From Brevibacterium antiquum (GTDB lineage Bacteria > Actinomycetota > Actinomycetes > Actinomycetales > Brevibacteriaceae): 64,000 nucleotides of DNA. Numbering within the stretch: the first letter of the stretch is position 1; every line of letters begins with the position of its first letter. Below the pieces are notes generated by a model that was not told the DNA's origin, ran no database searches, and saw only the letters and a list, made by a program, of their open reading frames with translations. The stretch spans positions 248,001 through 312,000 of the forward strand of contig NZ_JABASX010000006.1 of assembly GCF_016107655.1 (NCBI RefSeq), given 5' to 3'. Positions 15,889-24,070 of the stretch are shown here, piece after piece. The translations under genes and the position numbers were made by a program.

Positions 15889-17925
15889 CTACTCCTTCGC
15901 GACCAGGGTCAGCACGTCGTACTTCGCGACCGGCTCGTCGTTCTGGTTGACGACCTCGGCGTCCCAGCGGACCTCGCCGTACTCATCGGTCTCACGCGGG
16001 GTGATGCGCTTGGCGGTCAATGTGACCTTCAGCGAATCCCCTGGTGAAACCGGTGTGATGAACGTGAGCCCCTCGAGGCCGTAGTTCGCGAGGACCGGGC
16101 CGGGGTCCGGCTGCACGAAGAGGCCGGCGGCGAAGGACACGATGAGGTAGCCGTGGGCGACGCGGCCCGGGAAGAACGGGTTCGCGGCCGCAGCTTCCTC
16201 GTCGGTGTGGGCGTAGAAGGTGTCGCCGGTGAACTCTGCGAAGTGCGAGATGTCATCGAGGGTGACGATTCGCCGCTCTGATTCGAGGGCATCGCCGACG
16301 CGCAGGTCGGCTAGGGTCTTCGTGAACGGGTGCTGCCCCGTCCGGCGCTGCGCTCCGGCGACCCATTCGCCGCCGATGGCGGTGAGCATGTCCGGGGAGG
16401 CCTGGATCGCGGTGCGCTGCATGAAGTGCTCGACACCGCGCAGTCCGCCCATCTCCTCGCCGCCGCCGGCGCGTCCGGGACCGCCGTGGATGAGGGTGGG
16501 CAGCGGCGAACCGTGCCCGGTCGACTCTTCGGCGTCGTCGCGGTCGAGGACGAGGATGCGTCCATGCCAGGGCGCGACCTGGCGGACGAATTCGGTGGCG
16601 AACTCGGCATCGTGGGTGACGACCGAGCCGACCAGGGAACCGCGTCCACGAGCGGCCAGACGCACAGCCTCCTCGGTGGAGGAATAGGTGATGAGCGAGG
16701 TCACCGGACCGAAGGCCTCGATATCGTGGACGGCGTCGACCCAGGAGTCGTCGGCCTGGAGCACGGTGGCCGCGACATAGGCCCCGCCGAGATTCTTCGC
16801 CAGTTCATCAGAGGCCTCGCGACCACCGGTGAGGACATGCGCCCCCGCCGAGGTGATCTCATCGATGGCATCGAGTACGTCGGTCCGCTGCTTGTCAGAC
16901 ACGACCGGCCCCAGCCGGGTGGACTTCTCACGTGGGTCGCCGACGCCCTGAGTCTCCAGCTTTGCGATGAGCGCTTCGGCGACGGCCTCTTTGTACTGTT
17001 CGGGGACGAAAGTGCGGCGGATCGCCGTGCACTTCTGGCCGGCCTTGATCGTCATCTCGGCGACGACGCCGGAGACGAAGAGGTCGAACTCCTCGGTACC
17101 CGGTCCGGCATCGGGGCCGAGCAGGGAGAAGTTCAGGGAATCCGCCTCGGCGAAGAAGCGCGTGCCGCGATCGCGCACGCAGTCCAGGCCGCCGAGGTGC
17201 TTCGCCGTAGTCGCCGACCCGGTGAAGGCGATCGCATCCTGTTCGGCCAGATGGTCGAAGAGCGGGGTGACGTCACCGGCGATGAGCTGGATGGAACCGG
17301 CCGGCAGCAGACCGGATTCGATCATGTCGGCCACCACTGCACGGGTCAGGTGGGCGGTGTCGGTGGCGGGTTTGACGATGACGGGGACACCGGCGACGAA
17401 CATGGGGCCGAACTTCTCGAGCATGCCCCAGACGGGGAAATTGAAGGCGTTGATCTGGACTGCCAAGCCCTGCCGGGAGGTCAGGATATGGCGGCCGACG
17501 AAGGTGCCGTTCTTCGACAGGCGCTCGATTCCTCCGTCGAGGTGGACGGTGGAGTTGGGCATCTGGCGACGGGCGACGCCGGAGTAGGTGAAGAGAGTGC
17601 CGATGCCGCCTTCGATGTCGACGAAACCGTCGCGCTTGGTGGTGCCTGTGGAGAAGGATATCTCGTGGTAATTCTTCGCGCGTTCCATGAGGTAGGCGCC
17701 GAGCTTCTTGAGGATGACGCCACGCTGGTGGAAGGTCAGCTTCTGCAGTTCGGCGACCCCTGTGCTCCGTGCGTACTCGTCGACGGCGGCGAAGTCGACG
17801 CCCGCAGAGGAGACATGGTGGAGGAGCTGCCCGTTGGTCGCGTCATGGACGGCTCGGGTGCCGTCAGTGCTCCCACTGGGGGTGTGCCAGTCGCCTGCCA
17901 CATACGAACTGAGAATTTCGGTCAT
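15889..17925 (-). CDS. paaZ: Bifunctional ring-opening enzyme PaaZ (oxepin-CoA hydrolase / semialdehyde dehydrogenase)
   Basis: A 678-aa fusion enzyme, the family's usual size of about 680. The N-terminal aldehyde dehydrogenase domain (to about 520) has the catalytic Cys near 299 in GQKCTAIRR and Glu near 260 in FFAEADSLN. The C-terminal MaoC/R-hydratase domain has FTGDTFYAHTDEEAA with the catalytic Asp/His pair. It hydrolyses oxepin-CoA and oxidises the resulting semialdehyde. The start has AGGGAG upstream. It is not in the main paa operon but has its own PaaR-like site at 18001, divergent from a transporter. Confidence 0.95.
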   Translation of the reverse strand: MTEILSSYVAGDWHTPSGSTDGTRAVHDATNGQLLHHVSSAGVDFAAVDEYARSTGVAELQKLTFHQRGVILKKLGAYLMERAKNYHEISFSTGTTKRDGFVDIEGGIGTLFTYSGVARRQMPNSTVHLDGGIERLSKNGTFVGRHILTSRQGLAVQINAFNFPVWGMLEKFGPMFVAGVPVIVKPATDTAHLTRAVVADMIESGLLPAGSIQLIAGDVTPLFDHLAEQDAIAFTGSATTAKHLGGLDCVRDRGTRFFAEADSLNFSLLGPDAGPGTEEFDLFVSGVVAEMTIKAGQKCTAIRRTFVPEQYKEAVAEALIAKLETQGVGDPREKSTRLGPVVSDKQRTDVLDAIDEITSAGAHVLTGGREASDELAKNLGGAYVAATVLQADDSWVDAVHDIEAFGPVTSLITYSSTEEAVRLAARGRGSLVGSVVTHDAEFATEFVRQVAPWHGRILVLDRDDAEESTGHGSPLPTLIHGGPGRAGGGEEMGGLRGVEHFMQRTAIQASPDMLTAIGGEWVAGAQRRTGQHPFTKTLADLRVGDALESERRIVTLDDISHFAEFTGDTFYAHTDEEAAAANPFFPGRVAHGYLIVSFAAGLFVQPDPGPVLANYGLEGLTFITPVSPGDSLKVTLTAKRITPRETDEYGEVRWDAEVVNQNDEPVAKYDVLTLVAKE

Positions 17926-18000
17926 GTCTGCTCTCCCTGTTCAACGATGTCTCCGGGTGCACGGCGGCCGACGTCGGCACCGCTGCCGATTCCTGACTGC

Positions 18001-18018
18001 AATACTAACCAATCGGTC
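18001..18018. promoter_or_regulatory. Putative PaaR operator upstream of paaZ
   Basis: AATACTAACCAATCGGTC aligns with the sites at 7629, 8004 and 18153. It lies within the imperfect palindrome TAACCAATCGGTCGGTTA (18003-18020, 7 of 9 pairs). Confidence 0.58.
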
Positions 18019-18152
18019 GGTTATTGTCATTGCGTGCGCCGTCTTCGCCTGACCCGTCCAGTCACCTCCACCCACCCCTGCCGCCGCCCGCACAGGCAGG
18101 GTGCGAGATGGGCAAGTGACACCGATCACCACCTGCACTATGATCGAGAACA

Positions 18153-18170
18153 ATTACTGACCATTCAGTC
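18153..18170. promoter_or_regulatory. Putative PaaR operator upstream of MHS transporter
   Basis: ATTACTGACCATTCAGTC shares TTACTGACCATT with the paaA site at 7629. It also holds the palindrome ACTGA-CCAT-TCAGT. It is about 90 nt upstream of the transporter start and links that gene to the PAA regulon. Confidence 0.6.
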
Positions 18171-18260
18171 ACTCGCGCGGAAGCGTCGGCGATCACTCAG
18201 AGTCGAGGACCGCCGCTTCGCAGCGCACAACCCGGCACAACTCCCGAGGAAAGTTCTCTC

Positions 18261-19613
18261 ATGTCCACATCTTCACCCGCCGCCGCAGCTCCCGCCTCGA
18301 CCACCCGCGAGGAACGCAAGGTTCTGGCCGGAACCCTCGTCGGCACCACCATCGAGTGGTACGACTTCTTCATCTACGCACAGGCCGCGGGCCTTATCCT
18401 CTCGGTCCAGTACTTCGGCCCCCTGGCGTCGGACAACCCGGCGCTCGGGCAGATCATGGCCTGGGCCTCTCTCGGGATCTCCTTCCTGTTCAGGCCACTG
18501 GGCGCGATCATCGCCGGCCACCTCGGCGACCGCATCGGACGCAAGAAGATGCTCGTCCTCACGCTCATCCTCATGGGCCTGGCCACCTCGCTCATCGGAC
18601 TCCTGCCGAACTATGCGGCCATCGGAGTCGGCGCACCGATCCTGCTGACACTGCTGCGGATCCTGCAGGGCTTCTCTGCTGGCGGCGAATGGGGCGGCGC
18701 CGCACTGCTCTCGGTCGAGCACGCGCCGGTGAATAAGCGCGGGCTCTTCGGTGCCTACCCGCAGATCGGTGTGCCCGTGGGCATGATCCTCGCCACCGGC
18801 GTGATCTGGATCCTCACCACCGTGCTCACCACCGAGCAGTTCGCGAGCTTCGGGTGGAGGATCCCGTTCCTGTTCTCCGTCGTTCTCGTCCTTGTCGGCT
18901 ACTACATTCGCCGCCAAGTCGAGGAGTCCCCCGTCTTCGCCGAGCTCGCTGAGCGCCGCGCCGAGTCCTCGGCTCCGCTGTCGACCCTGTTCAAAAAGAA
19001 CACAAAGGAAGTCGTCCTCTCCGCGCTCATCTTCATCGGCAACAACGCCGTGGGCTACATGATCATCGCGTTTTTCGCCGCCTACGCTTCGCGGCCTCTG
19101 GACCAGGGCGGCACCGTCGGCCTCGACCGGGCGCCCGTGCTTCTGGCCACCACCCTGGCCAGCTTCGGATGGCTGGTCTTCACGATGTGGGGCGGGGCGC
19201 TGTCGGACAAGCTGGGTCGCGTGCGCACCTTCCAGATCGGCTACGTCCTCCTCATCCTGTGGCTGGTGCCCACGTTCATCATGATCGATCAGGCCAACAT
19301 CTGGATGTACGGCATCGGCATCTTCATCCTCACCGTGGGCATGGGCCTGTCCTATGGTCCGATGTCGGCGATGTATGCGGAGATGTTCCCACCGCAGGTC
19401 CGCTACTCCGGCGTGTCCATCGGCTACGCTCTGGGCGCGATCCTCGGCGGGGCCTTTGCCCCGACGATCGCCGAGACCCTGCTGGCTCGCACCGGTTCAT
19501 CGCTGTCGATCGCGGCCTACATGATCATCGTCTGCATCATCTCGCTGGTCGCCGTCAGCCTGGTCAAGGAGCCCAAGGGCGCACCACTGGGCATCGTCAA
19601 GCACACGAACTGA
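18261..19613 (+). CDS. MHS-family MFS transporter, candidate phenylacetate permease
   Basis: A 450-aa major facilitator of the metabolite:H+ symporter (MHS) family in the cytoplasmic membrane, with about 12 hydrophobic segments. MHS signatures are visible: TTIEWYDFFIYAQAAGL near residue 30, HLGDRIGRKKML near 95, and GFSAGGEWGGAALLSVEHAP near 138. GAGGAAA precedes the ATG. The substrate is not readable from sequence, but its promoter has the same operator-like site as paaA, paaI and paaZ, so phenylacetate or another aryl acid is the best guess. Related carriers move shikimate, proline or benzoate-type acids. Confidence 0.85.
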   Translation: MSTSSPAAAAPASTTREERKVLAGTLVGTTIEWYDFFIYAQAAGLILSVQYFGPLASDNPALGQIMAWASLGISFLFRPLGAIIAGHLGDRIGRKKMLVLTLILMGLATSLIGLLPNYAAIGVGAPILLTLLRILQGFSAGGEWGGAALLSVEHAPVNKRGLFGAYPQIGVPVGMILATGVIWILTTVLTTEQFASFGWRIPFLFSVVLVLVGYYIRRQVEESPVFAELAERRAESSAPLSTLFKKNTKEVVLSALIFIGNNAVGYMIIAFFAAYASRPLDQGGTVGLDRAPVLLATTLASFGWLVFTMWGGALSDKLGRVRTFQIGYVLLILWLVPTFIMIDQANIWMYGIGIFILTVGMGLSYGPMSAMYAEMFPPQVRYSGVSIGYALGAILGGAFAPTIAETLLARTGSSLSIAAYMIIVCIISLVAVSLVKEPKGAPLGIVKHTN

Positions 19614-19644
19614 ACGCGCATGCCCGTAGGGTGGAGTCGGAACC

Positions 19645-19702
19645 GATCACTTTTGGTGCAGCAGGCCAGTCTGCAGACTGGCTCGTTGCATCAAAGGTGA
19701 TC
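19645..19702. other. 58-bp imperfect hairpin in dehydratase leader
   Basis: A symmetric 58-bp inverted repeat (30-bp half sites with four mismatches, two of them G-U capable on the + strand) centred on CTGCAG at 19671-19676; the central 18 bp GCCAGTCTGCAGACTGGC is perfect. It follows TAGGGT (19627-19632), a possible -10 box, so it may be the first structure in the mRNA leader of the dehydratase gene, whose ATG is at 19752. It may instead end transcription of the MHS gene; no U tract is seen. Confidence 0.55.
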
Positions 19703-19751
19703 AACCTGTCCATTCTCAACAACTGAGAGTGCACAATTCGAGGAGACACCG

Positions 19752-20762
19752 ATGACGCAGTTGTCCTATCCCGATATCGAAGCAGCCGCCGCCAGGATCT
19801 CCGGACGGGTACGACCGGTCACGGTGGCCTCCGCCCAGCCTGGGAATGCACCTGCGGCTCCGACTCCCACGGCCGCGACGTGGAGTGCCCCGCCGAGCAG
19901 CGACCCGACTGGTTCGGGTGTGCACTTCGCTTTGGAGTTCATGCAGTACACGGGCACGTTCAAGGCTCGCGGGGCACAGAACTTCATCCAGGCCCACCTG
20001 GCCGAGGGTACGTTCCCTGAGGCTGGAGTCACGATCGCCTCGGGCGGCAATGCGGGTCTGGCCTGCGCCTGGGCTGCTCGGGACGCCGGGGTTCCGGCGA
20101 CCGTGTTCCTGCCTGCCGATGCTCCCGCCGTCAAGGTCGAGCGTCTGCGCAGCTACGGTGCCGAGGTGCGTCTGAACGGATCGGAATTCGCCGAGGCGGC
20201 CCTGGCCTGCGAGGAATTCGTCGAGTCATCCGGCGCCTTGGCCTCACATGCCTATGACCATCCGCTCATTGCCGCCGGTGCCGGCACGATGATGACCGAG
20301 ATCCTCTCGCAGATCCCCGACCTCGACACCATCGTCGTCTCTGTCGGCGGGGGCGGCCTGTTTGCGGGTGTGGCCACGGCCGCCACCTTCCACGGGGTGC
20401 GCACCGTCGCTGTGGAGCCGAAGAACTGTCGGGCGCTGAATGCGGCTTTGGAGGCGGGGAATCCTGTCGACGTCCCGGTCGATTCGGTGGCCGCAGATTC
20501 GCTGGGCGCCAGGCGGGCCACTCCCCTGGCGGTCGCGGCGGCGCAGAACGACCTGGTCACCTCGGTGCTGGTCGATGACGAGCAGATCATCTCCGCACGC
20601 CGGCATCTATGGGGCGAACACCGCCTGGCAGTCGAGCATGCGGCGGCAACGGCACTGGCGGGAATCCACGGTTCCGAGGACTCCGGAAGCTATGTTCCGA
20701 CACCCGATGAGAAGGTCTGCGTCGTCCTCTGCGGGGCGAACACCAGCCTCGGCGACCTCTGA
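19752..20762 (+). CDS. PLP-dependent threonine/serine dehydratase-like protein
   Basis: A fold-type II PLP enzyme of 336 aa, with the cofactor Lys in TGTFKARGAQNF near residue 73, the phosphate/substrate loop ASGGNAGLACAWAARDAG near 97-114, and the glycine loop VSVGGGGLFAGVAT near 196. This matches short threonine dehydratases or serine/threonine racemase-like enzymes lacking an ACT domain, which deaminate Thr/Ser to 2-oxoacids. GAGGAG precedes the ATG. Its leader is about 110 nt long with a large hairpin. The exact substrate is not known. Confidence 0.85.
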   Translation: MTQLSYPDIEAAAARISGRVRPVTVASAQPGNAPAAPTPTAATWSAPPSSDPTGSGVHFALEFMQYTGTFKARGAQNFIQAHLAEGTFPEAGVTIASGGNAGLACAWAARDAGVPATVFLPADAPAVKVERLRSYGAEVRLNGSEFAEAALACEEFVESSGALASHAYDHPLIAAGAGTMMTEILSQIPDLDTIVVSVGGGGLFAGVATAATFHGVRTVAVEPKNCRALNAALEAGNPVDVPVDSVAADSLGARRATPLAVAAAQNDLVTSVLVDDEQIISARRHLWGEHRLAVEHAAATALAGIHGSEDSGSYVPTPDEKVCVVLCGANTSLGDL

Positions 20763-20834
20763 AGCGTCTGCTAGCCATGTGCACGGGCGCGCCATTTCAG
20801 GCGCACTGGCGCACCTAGTCAGTCAGTGCTGGCG

Positions 20835-21014
20835 CTACTTGTCCTTGGACCGGAGGGACTGTTTGATCAGGGCGAAGATGGCGGCTGCGACGACGACTGC
20901 GATGATCGCCTTCACGAGGAACCACGCGATTGAGAACGCGACGTTGACGACCCACCACGCGATGATGATCGCGATGATCGCGCCGATGATGCTCCATACG
21001 GTACTCATCTTCAT
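20835..21014 (-). CDS. Small hydrophobic membrane protein (59 aa)
   Basis: A short gene with start ATG at 21012-21014 (or ATG at 21006-21008) and TAG stop at 20835-20837. It encodes 59 aa: a hydrophobic helix rich in Ile and Trp (WSIIGAIIAIIIAWWVVNV), a second helix (WFLVKAIIAVVVAAAIFALI) and a basic tail KQSLRSKDK. This is typical of a two-helix inner membrane peptide with a cytoplasmic charged end. It is convergent with the dehydratase gene and downstream of the ABC ATPase gene on the same strand (51-nt gap), so they may be cotranscribed. No family recognised. Confidence 0.65.
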   Translation of the reverse strand: MKMSTVWSIIGAIIAIIIAWWVVNVAFSIAWFLVKAIIAVVVAAAIFALIKQSLRSKDK

Positions 21015-21065
21015 GTCTCAAGATTAGGCGGCGCGGTCTGAGCGCGCAATGACGCGGACTGATGC

Positions 21066-21935
21066 TCAGACCGCCGCGACTCGCTGCCGGATCGCCCGCG
21101 CCGACCAACGACCGCCGGCGAAACCGACGTCGATCGGATGCTCGAAGGCCGCGCTGACCTGGTCGGTGGTGAGCACCTCGGCGATCTCACCTGCCGCAGT
21201 GAGCCGCCCGTGGGAGATCAGCATCGCGTGGGATGTGGACTCCGGGATCTCCTCGAGATGGTGGGTCACCAGCAGCGTCGTGAGCTCCGGCGAGGTCACG
21301 GACAGCGAATCGATGGTCTCCAGCAGCTGCTCGCGGGCGGCCACGTCGAGGCCGGTGGTCGGTTCGTCGAAGAGCAGCAGCTGGGGCTCGGCGATGAGAG
21401 CTCGAGCCACCAGCGCTCGGCCCCGTTCTCCCTGCGACAAAATCTTCCAGCCCGCATCCGCACGGGAGGTCAGCCCCACCTCGGCGATGAGGTCATCGGC
21501 CCTCGAGATCTCGTTTGGGCTGGGTTCCCAGCGCAGGGGACGTTCGATCGTGCCGGTCAATCCGGTGAGGACGACCTCGCGCACGGACAGGTTCGAGCGC
21601 AGAGGATGGCGCGGATTGACGTGCCCGATGTGGCGACGCAGAGCCTGGAGCTCGACCCGACCCATGCGGTCACCGAGGATGTCCACGGTTCCGGAAGTCG
21701 GGAAGACCTGCGCCGAGGCGAAGCTGAGAATCGTCGACTTCCCCGCTCCGTTGGGGCCGATGAGGACCCAATGCTCACCTTGCCCGATCGCCAGATCGAT
21801 GCCGTGGAGGATCTTCGTCTCCCCACGTCGGAAGGTCACATCGTCGAGCTGCAGGACCGTTTCGCCCACCTTGTCCACACTCACTTTCCTCATCATGATC
21901 GCGCCGCTGCGGCAGGAACCACCTGCACCACTCAT
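21066..21935 (-). CDS. ABC transporter ATP-binding protein
   Basis: A single ABC ATPase domain of 289 aa: Walker A GPNGAGKST near residue 60, signature LSQGERGR near 165, Walker B LLLFDEPTTGLD near 187 and switch His in LVTHHLEEIP. No permease gene is adjacent; the only neighbour on this strand is the 59-aa membrane protein. It resembles stand-alone YlmA/ModF-like ATPases. The ATG at 21935 has GGGAG at good spacing and TAGAAT at about 21963-21968 as a plausible -10, so it is preferred over ATGs at 21893-21896. Transport substrate unknown. Confidence 0.85.
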   Translation of the reverse strand: MSGAGGSCRSGAIMMRKVSVDKVGETVLQLDDVTFRRGETKILHGIDLAIGQGEHWVLIGPNGAGKSTILSFASAQVFPTSGTVDILGDRMGRVELQALRRHIGHVNPRHPLRSNLSVREVVLTGLTGTIERPLRWEPSPNEISRADDLIAEVGLTSRADAGWKILSQGERGRALVARALIAEPQLLLFDEPTTGLDVAAREQLLETIDSLSVTSPELTTLLVTHHLEEIPESTSHAMLISHGRLTAAGEIAEVLTTDQVSAAFEHPIDVGFAGGRWSARAIRQRVAAV

Positions 21936-22145
21936 GGCCGGCTCCCGGTCGGTGCCGATCCGATTCTAGGTCGATCACTCGCCGGGGTGGGCGTTCCCGG
22001 GCAGGACGATGTTCCACATCATGGATAGCTCGGCTGCGGCAGTCCACCGCGGGCCCGATCGGCCCTCCGCTCCAATGGGCTCCCGGCAAACCGGCACCGA
22101 TACGGCGGGTACCGCGTGCGCGCGCAAGCCGACCATAATGGAAGC

Positions 22146-23036
22146 ATGCACAACGGCGCCGACCCCAATGACGAACACCGCACGAAGATGCGCGGGAAGA
22201 TCCTGCGACGGTCCGCGTCATTCAACGTCGCCCATGCCGTCGACGATCTGGAACCCGGCACCGGCGCCCAGAGCATCCAGCGCGCGTTGTCCCTGCTCAA
22301 CCTTGTCGGCCTCATCGCCGGCGAGCGCAGCAGCGGGGCCAGCCTGTCCGAGGTCGCCTCGATCAGCGGCCGCCCCAAGGCCAGCGTCCACCGCATGCTC
22401 CAGGCGCTCATCGCCATGGGGTACGTCGAACGCTTCGAGGAGGGTGGCTACCGCCTCGGCGTGCAGTCGCAGATCCTCGGTCAGCTCGCCCAGAAATCGG
22501 TCGACCCCCTGGTCACAGAGTCGGAGTCGAGCCTGCTGCGCCTGGCCGAGCTGAGCCAGGACACGGCCTTCCTGACCCTGCGCACCGGCAGCTATTCGAT
22601 CTGCGCCCGCCGCGAGGAGGGCTTCGGCGAGATTCTGAACAACGCCCTGTCCGTGGGCGATCGCCACCCGCTGGGCATCGGCGCGGGCAGTCTCGCGATT
22701 CTCTCCGAACTCTCCCCCGCCGAGGTGGACGCCCAGTTCGAGGCCAATGCGCAGATCTACGCCGAACGGTATCCCAAGGTCTCGGTCACGCAGCTGCGCG
22801 ACATCATCGACCGGGCCCGAGTCGACGGCTTCGTCCACAATCCAGGCCTCTTCGCCCAGGGGTCGTGGGCCGTGGGCGTGCCGCTGCGGATCCGCGGCAG
22901 CCGCTCCCGCGCGGCCCTGTCGATCGCGAGCATCGCCGACCGCGTCACCGGCCCGCGCGTCGAACGCCTCGTGGCTCTCCTCCGTCGCGAGGCCAAGGCC
23001 ATCGCCGAGGCGCTGGGCACGCAGGCCGACCCCTGA
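22146..23036 (+). CDS. IclR-family transcriptional regulator
   Basis: An IclR regulator of 296 aa: an N-terminal winged helix (QSIQRALSLLNLVG near 39-52, then SLSEVASISGRPKASVHRMLQAL near 64-86) and a C-terminal effector domain (LGVQSQILGQLA to the end). An N-terminal extension of about 35 residues precedes the DNA-binding part. The -10-like CATAAT at 22134-22139 lies 6 nt before the ATG and no ribosome binding site is seen, so translation is probably leaderless. The target is unknown. Confidence 0.88.
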   Translation: MHNGADPNDEHRTKMRGKILRRSASFNVAHAVDDLEPGTGAQSIQRALSLLNLVGLIAGERSSGASLSEVASISGRPKASVHRMLQALIAMGYVERFEEGGYRLGVQSQILGQLAQKSVDPLVTESESSLLRLAELSQDTAFLTLRTGSYSICARREEGFGEILNNALSVGDRHPLGIGAGSLAILSELSPAEVDAQFEANAQIYAERYPKVSVTQLRDIIDRARVDGFVHNPGLFAQGSWAVGVPLRIRGSRSRAALSIASIADRVTGPRVERLVALLRREAKAIAEALGTQADP

Positions 23037-23081
23037 TCACCGCGCAGGCACCGACAGTTGCCCTCGCACCGACACCACCAC

Positions 23082-23996
23082 TTATCCCGCCGAGGCGGCC
23101 TCCAGTCGAGTGGCCACCGCACTCAGGATCTCGCCCAGCCAACCCACCGCTGCAGGATTCGGGCCCGAACGGGTCACGAACGAAACCCGGCGTTGGCCCA
23201 GGTCCTGCTTCGCCGGCCTGAGAACGACATCGAAGTCAGTGTCCACCGCCACCTCGGTGGTCAGGGCGCATCCGAGGCCTTCGGCCACGAGCCCGTGGAT
23301 CATGTAGAGGTCGTCGCTGCGCATGAGCTCGCGCAGTTCATAGCCGAGTCCCCGGGAGATCCGCCGCAGCACCCGCACCGAGGCTTCCGATTCGTTTCGG
23401 CTGAGGACCCAGTCGATGTCGCTCATCGTGGCGAAGTCGAGGATCTCGTGCCCTGCCAGCTCTCCGCTGCTGGCGACCATGACCCTGTACGGTTCGTCGA
23501 GGAGGGTGCGCAGCCGCAGCTCGGGGCCCGCGAACTCCGGCAGTTCGGGGATGTCATAGATGAGGCCTGCGTGGACCTCACCGCTGTGGAGCATCCGCAC
23601 GACCTCGCTGGGTTCGGCTTCGACGACCTCGACGCGCACTGACGTCCGCTGCTGGAGCTCTGCGATCGCGGCCGGCAGCAGACGTGAGCCGATCGAGGAG
23701 AACGACCCGACGCGCAGGGACACCACTCCAGCATCGCGCTGGGCGGTGACAAGCTGCTCGGCCCGATCGATGCGGGCCAGTACCGGTTCGATCTCCTCGG
23801 CGAAGGACTCGCCCAAGGGCGTGAGTCGAGTTCCGTTACGGGACCGGTCGACGAGCTGGACCCGCAGATGGGATTCGAGGGTGCGCAGGTGATGGGTCAC
23901 GGTCGGGACTCCGTGTTCGAGCACCTCGGCGGCCCGGTTGAGACTTCCCTCGTCCCTGATCGCTAAGAGCACCCGAAACTGCTGCAGATTCATCAT
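23082..23996 (-). CDS. LysR-family transcriptional regulator
   Basis: A LysR regulator of 304 aa: an N-terminal helix-turn-helix (LQQFRVLLAIRDEGSLNRAAEVLE, then VPTVTHHLRTLESHL) and a LysR-substrate domain from about residue 90. It is divergent from the decarboxylase-like gene, the usual LysR arrangement, so that gene is the likely target. TAGTGT followed by 7 nt and ATG suggests a leaderless message. A perfect 7-3-7 palindrome touches the start codon, fit for autoregulation. Confidence 0.9.
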   Translation of the reverse strand: MMNLQQFRVLLAIRDEGSLNRAAEVLEHGVPTVTHHLRTLESHLRVQLVDRSRNGTRLTPLGESFAEEIEPVLARIDRAEQLVTAQRDAGVVSLRVGSFSSIGSRLLPAAIAELQQRTSVRVEVVEAEPSEVVRMLHSGEVHAGLIYDIPELPEFAGPELRLRTLLDEPYRVMVASSGELAGHEILDFATMSDIDWVLSRNESEASVRVLRRISRGLGYELRELMRSDDLYMIHGLVAEGLGCALTTEVAVDTDFDVVLRPAKQDLGQRRVSFVTRSGPNPAAVGWLGEILSAVATRLEAASAG

Positions 23997-24013
23997 GGCA
24001 TAGACACTATGCC
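23997..24013. promoter_or_regulatory. Perfect 17-bp palindrome at the LysR start
   Basis: GGCATAG-ACA-CTATGCC immediately abuts the LysR start codon and contains its predicted -10 box (TAGTGT on the minus strand). It lies 45-60 nt upstream of the -10 of the divergent decarboxylase gene. This is the position expected for a LysR recognition site serving both genes. Confidence 0.65.
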
Positions 24014-24070
24014 ACCGTGAACGATTTCTTGCTATATCCTATTCAGCTTTCGACGCCTAGCGTGGGACTC

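Larger units (their letters stand above)
17926..18260. other. Divergent paaZ/transporter control region
   Basis: This 335-nt stretch has no gene. It carries two PaaR-like sites: one 76 nt from the paaZ start (18001-18018) and one about 90 nt before the transporter start (18153-18170). Both halves are therefore likely under the same regulator. Confidence 0.6.

Noticed and set aside
16330..18648. A 772-codon plus-strand open frame opposite paaZ and crossing the divergent gap
   Set aside because: It is antisense to a gene with all catalytic residues, crosses two operator-like sites and overlaps the MHS gene in another frame; its protein has no domain and reflects high-GC third-position bias.
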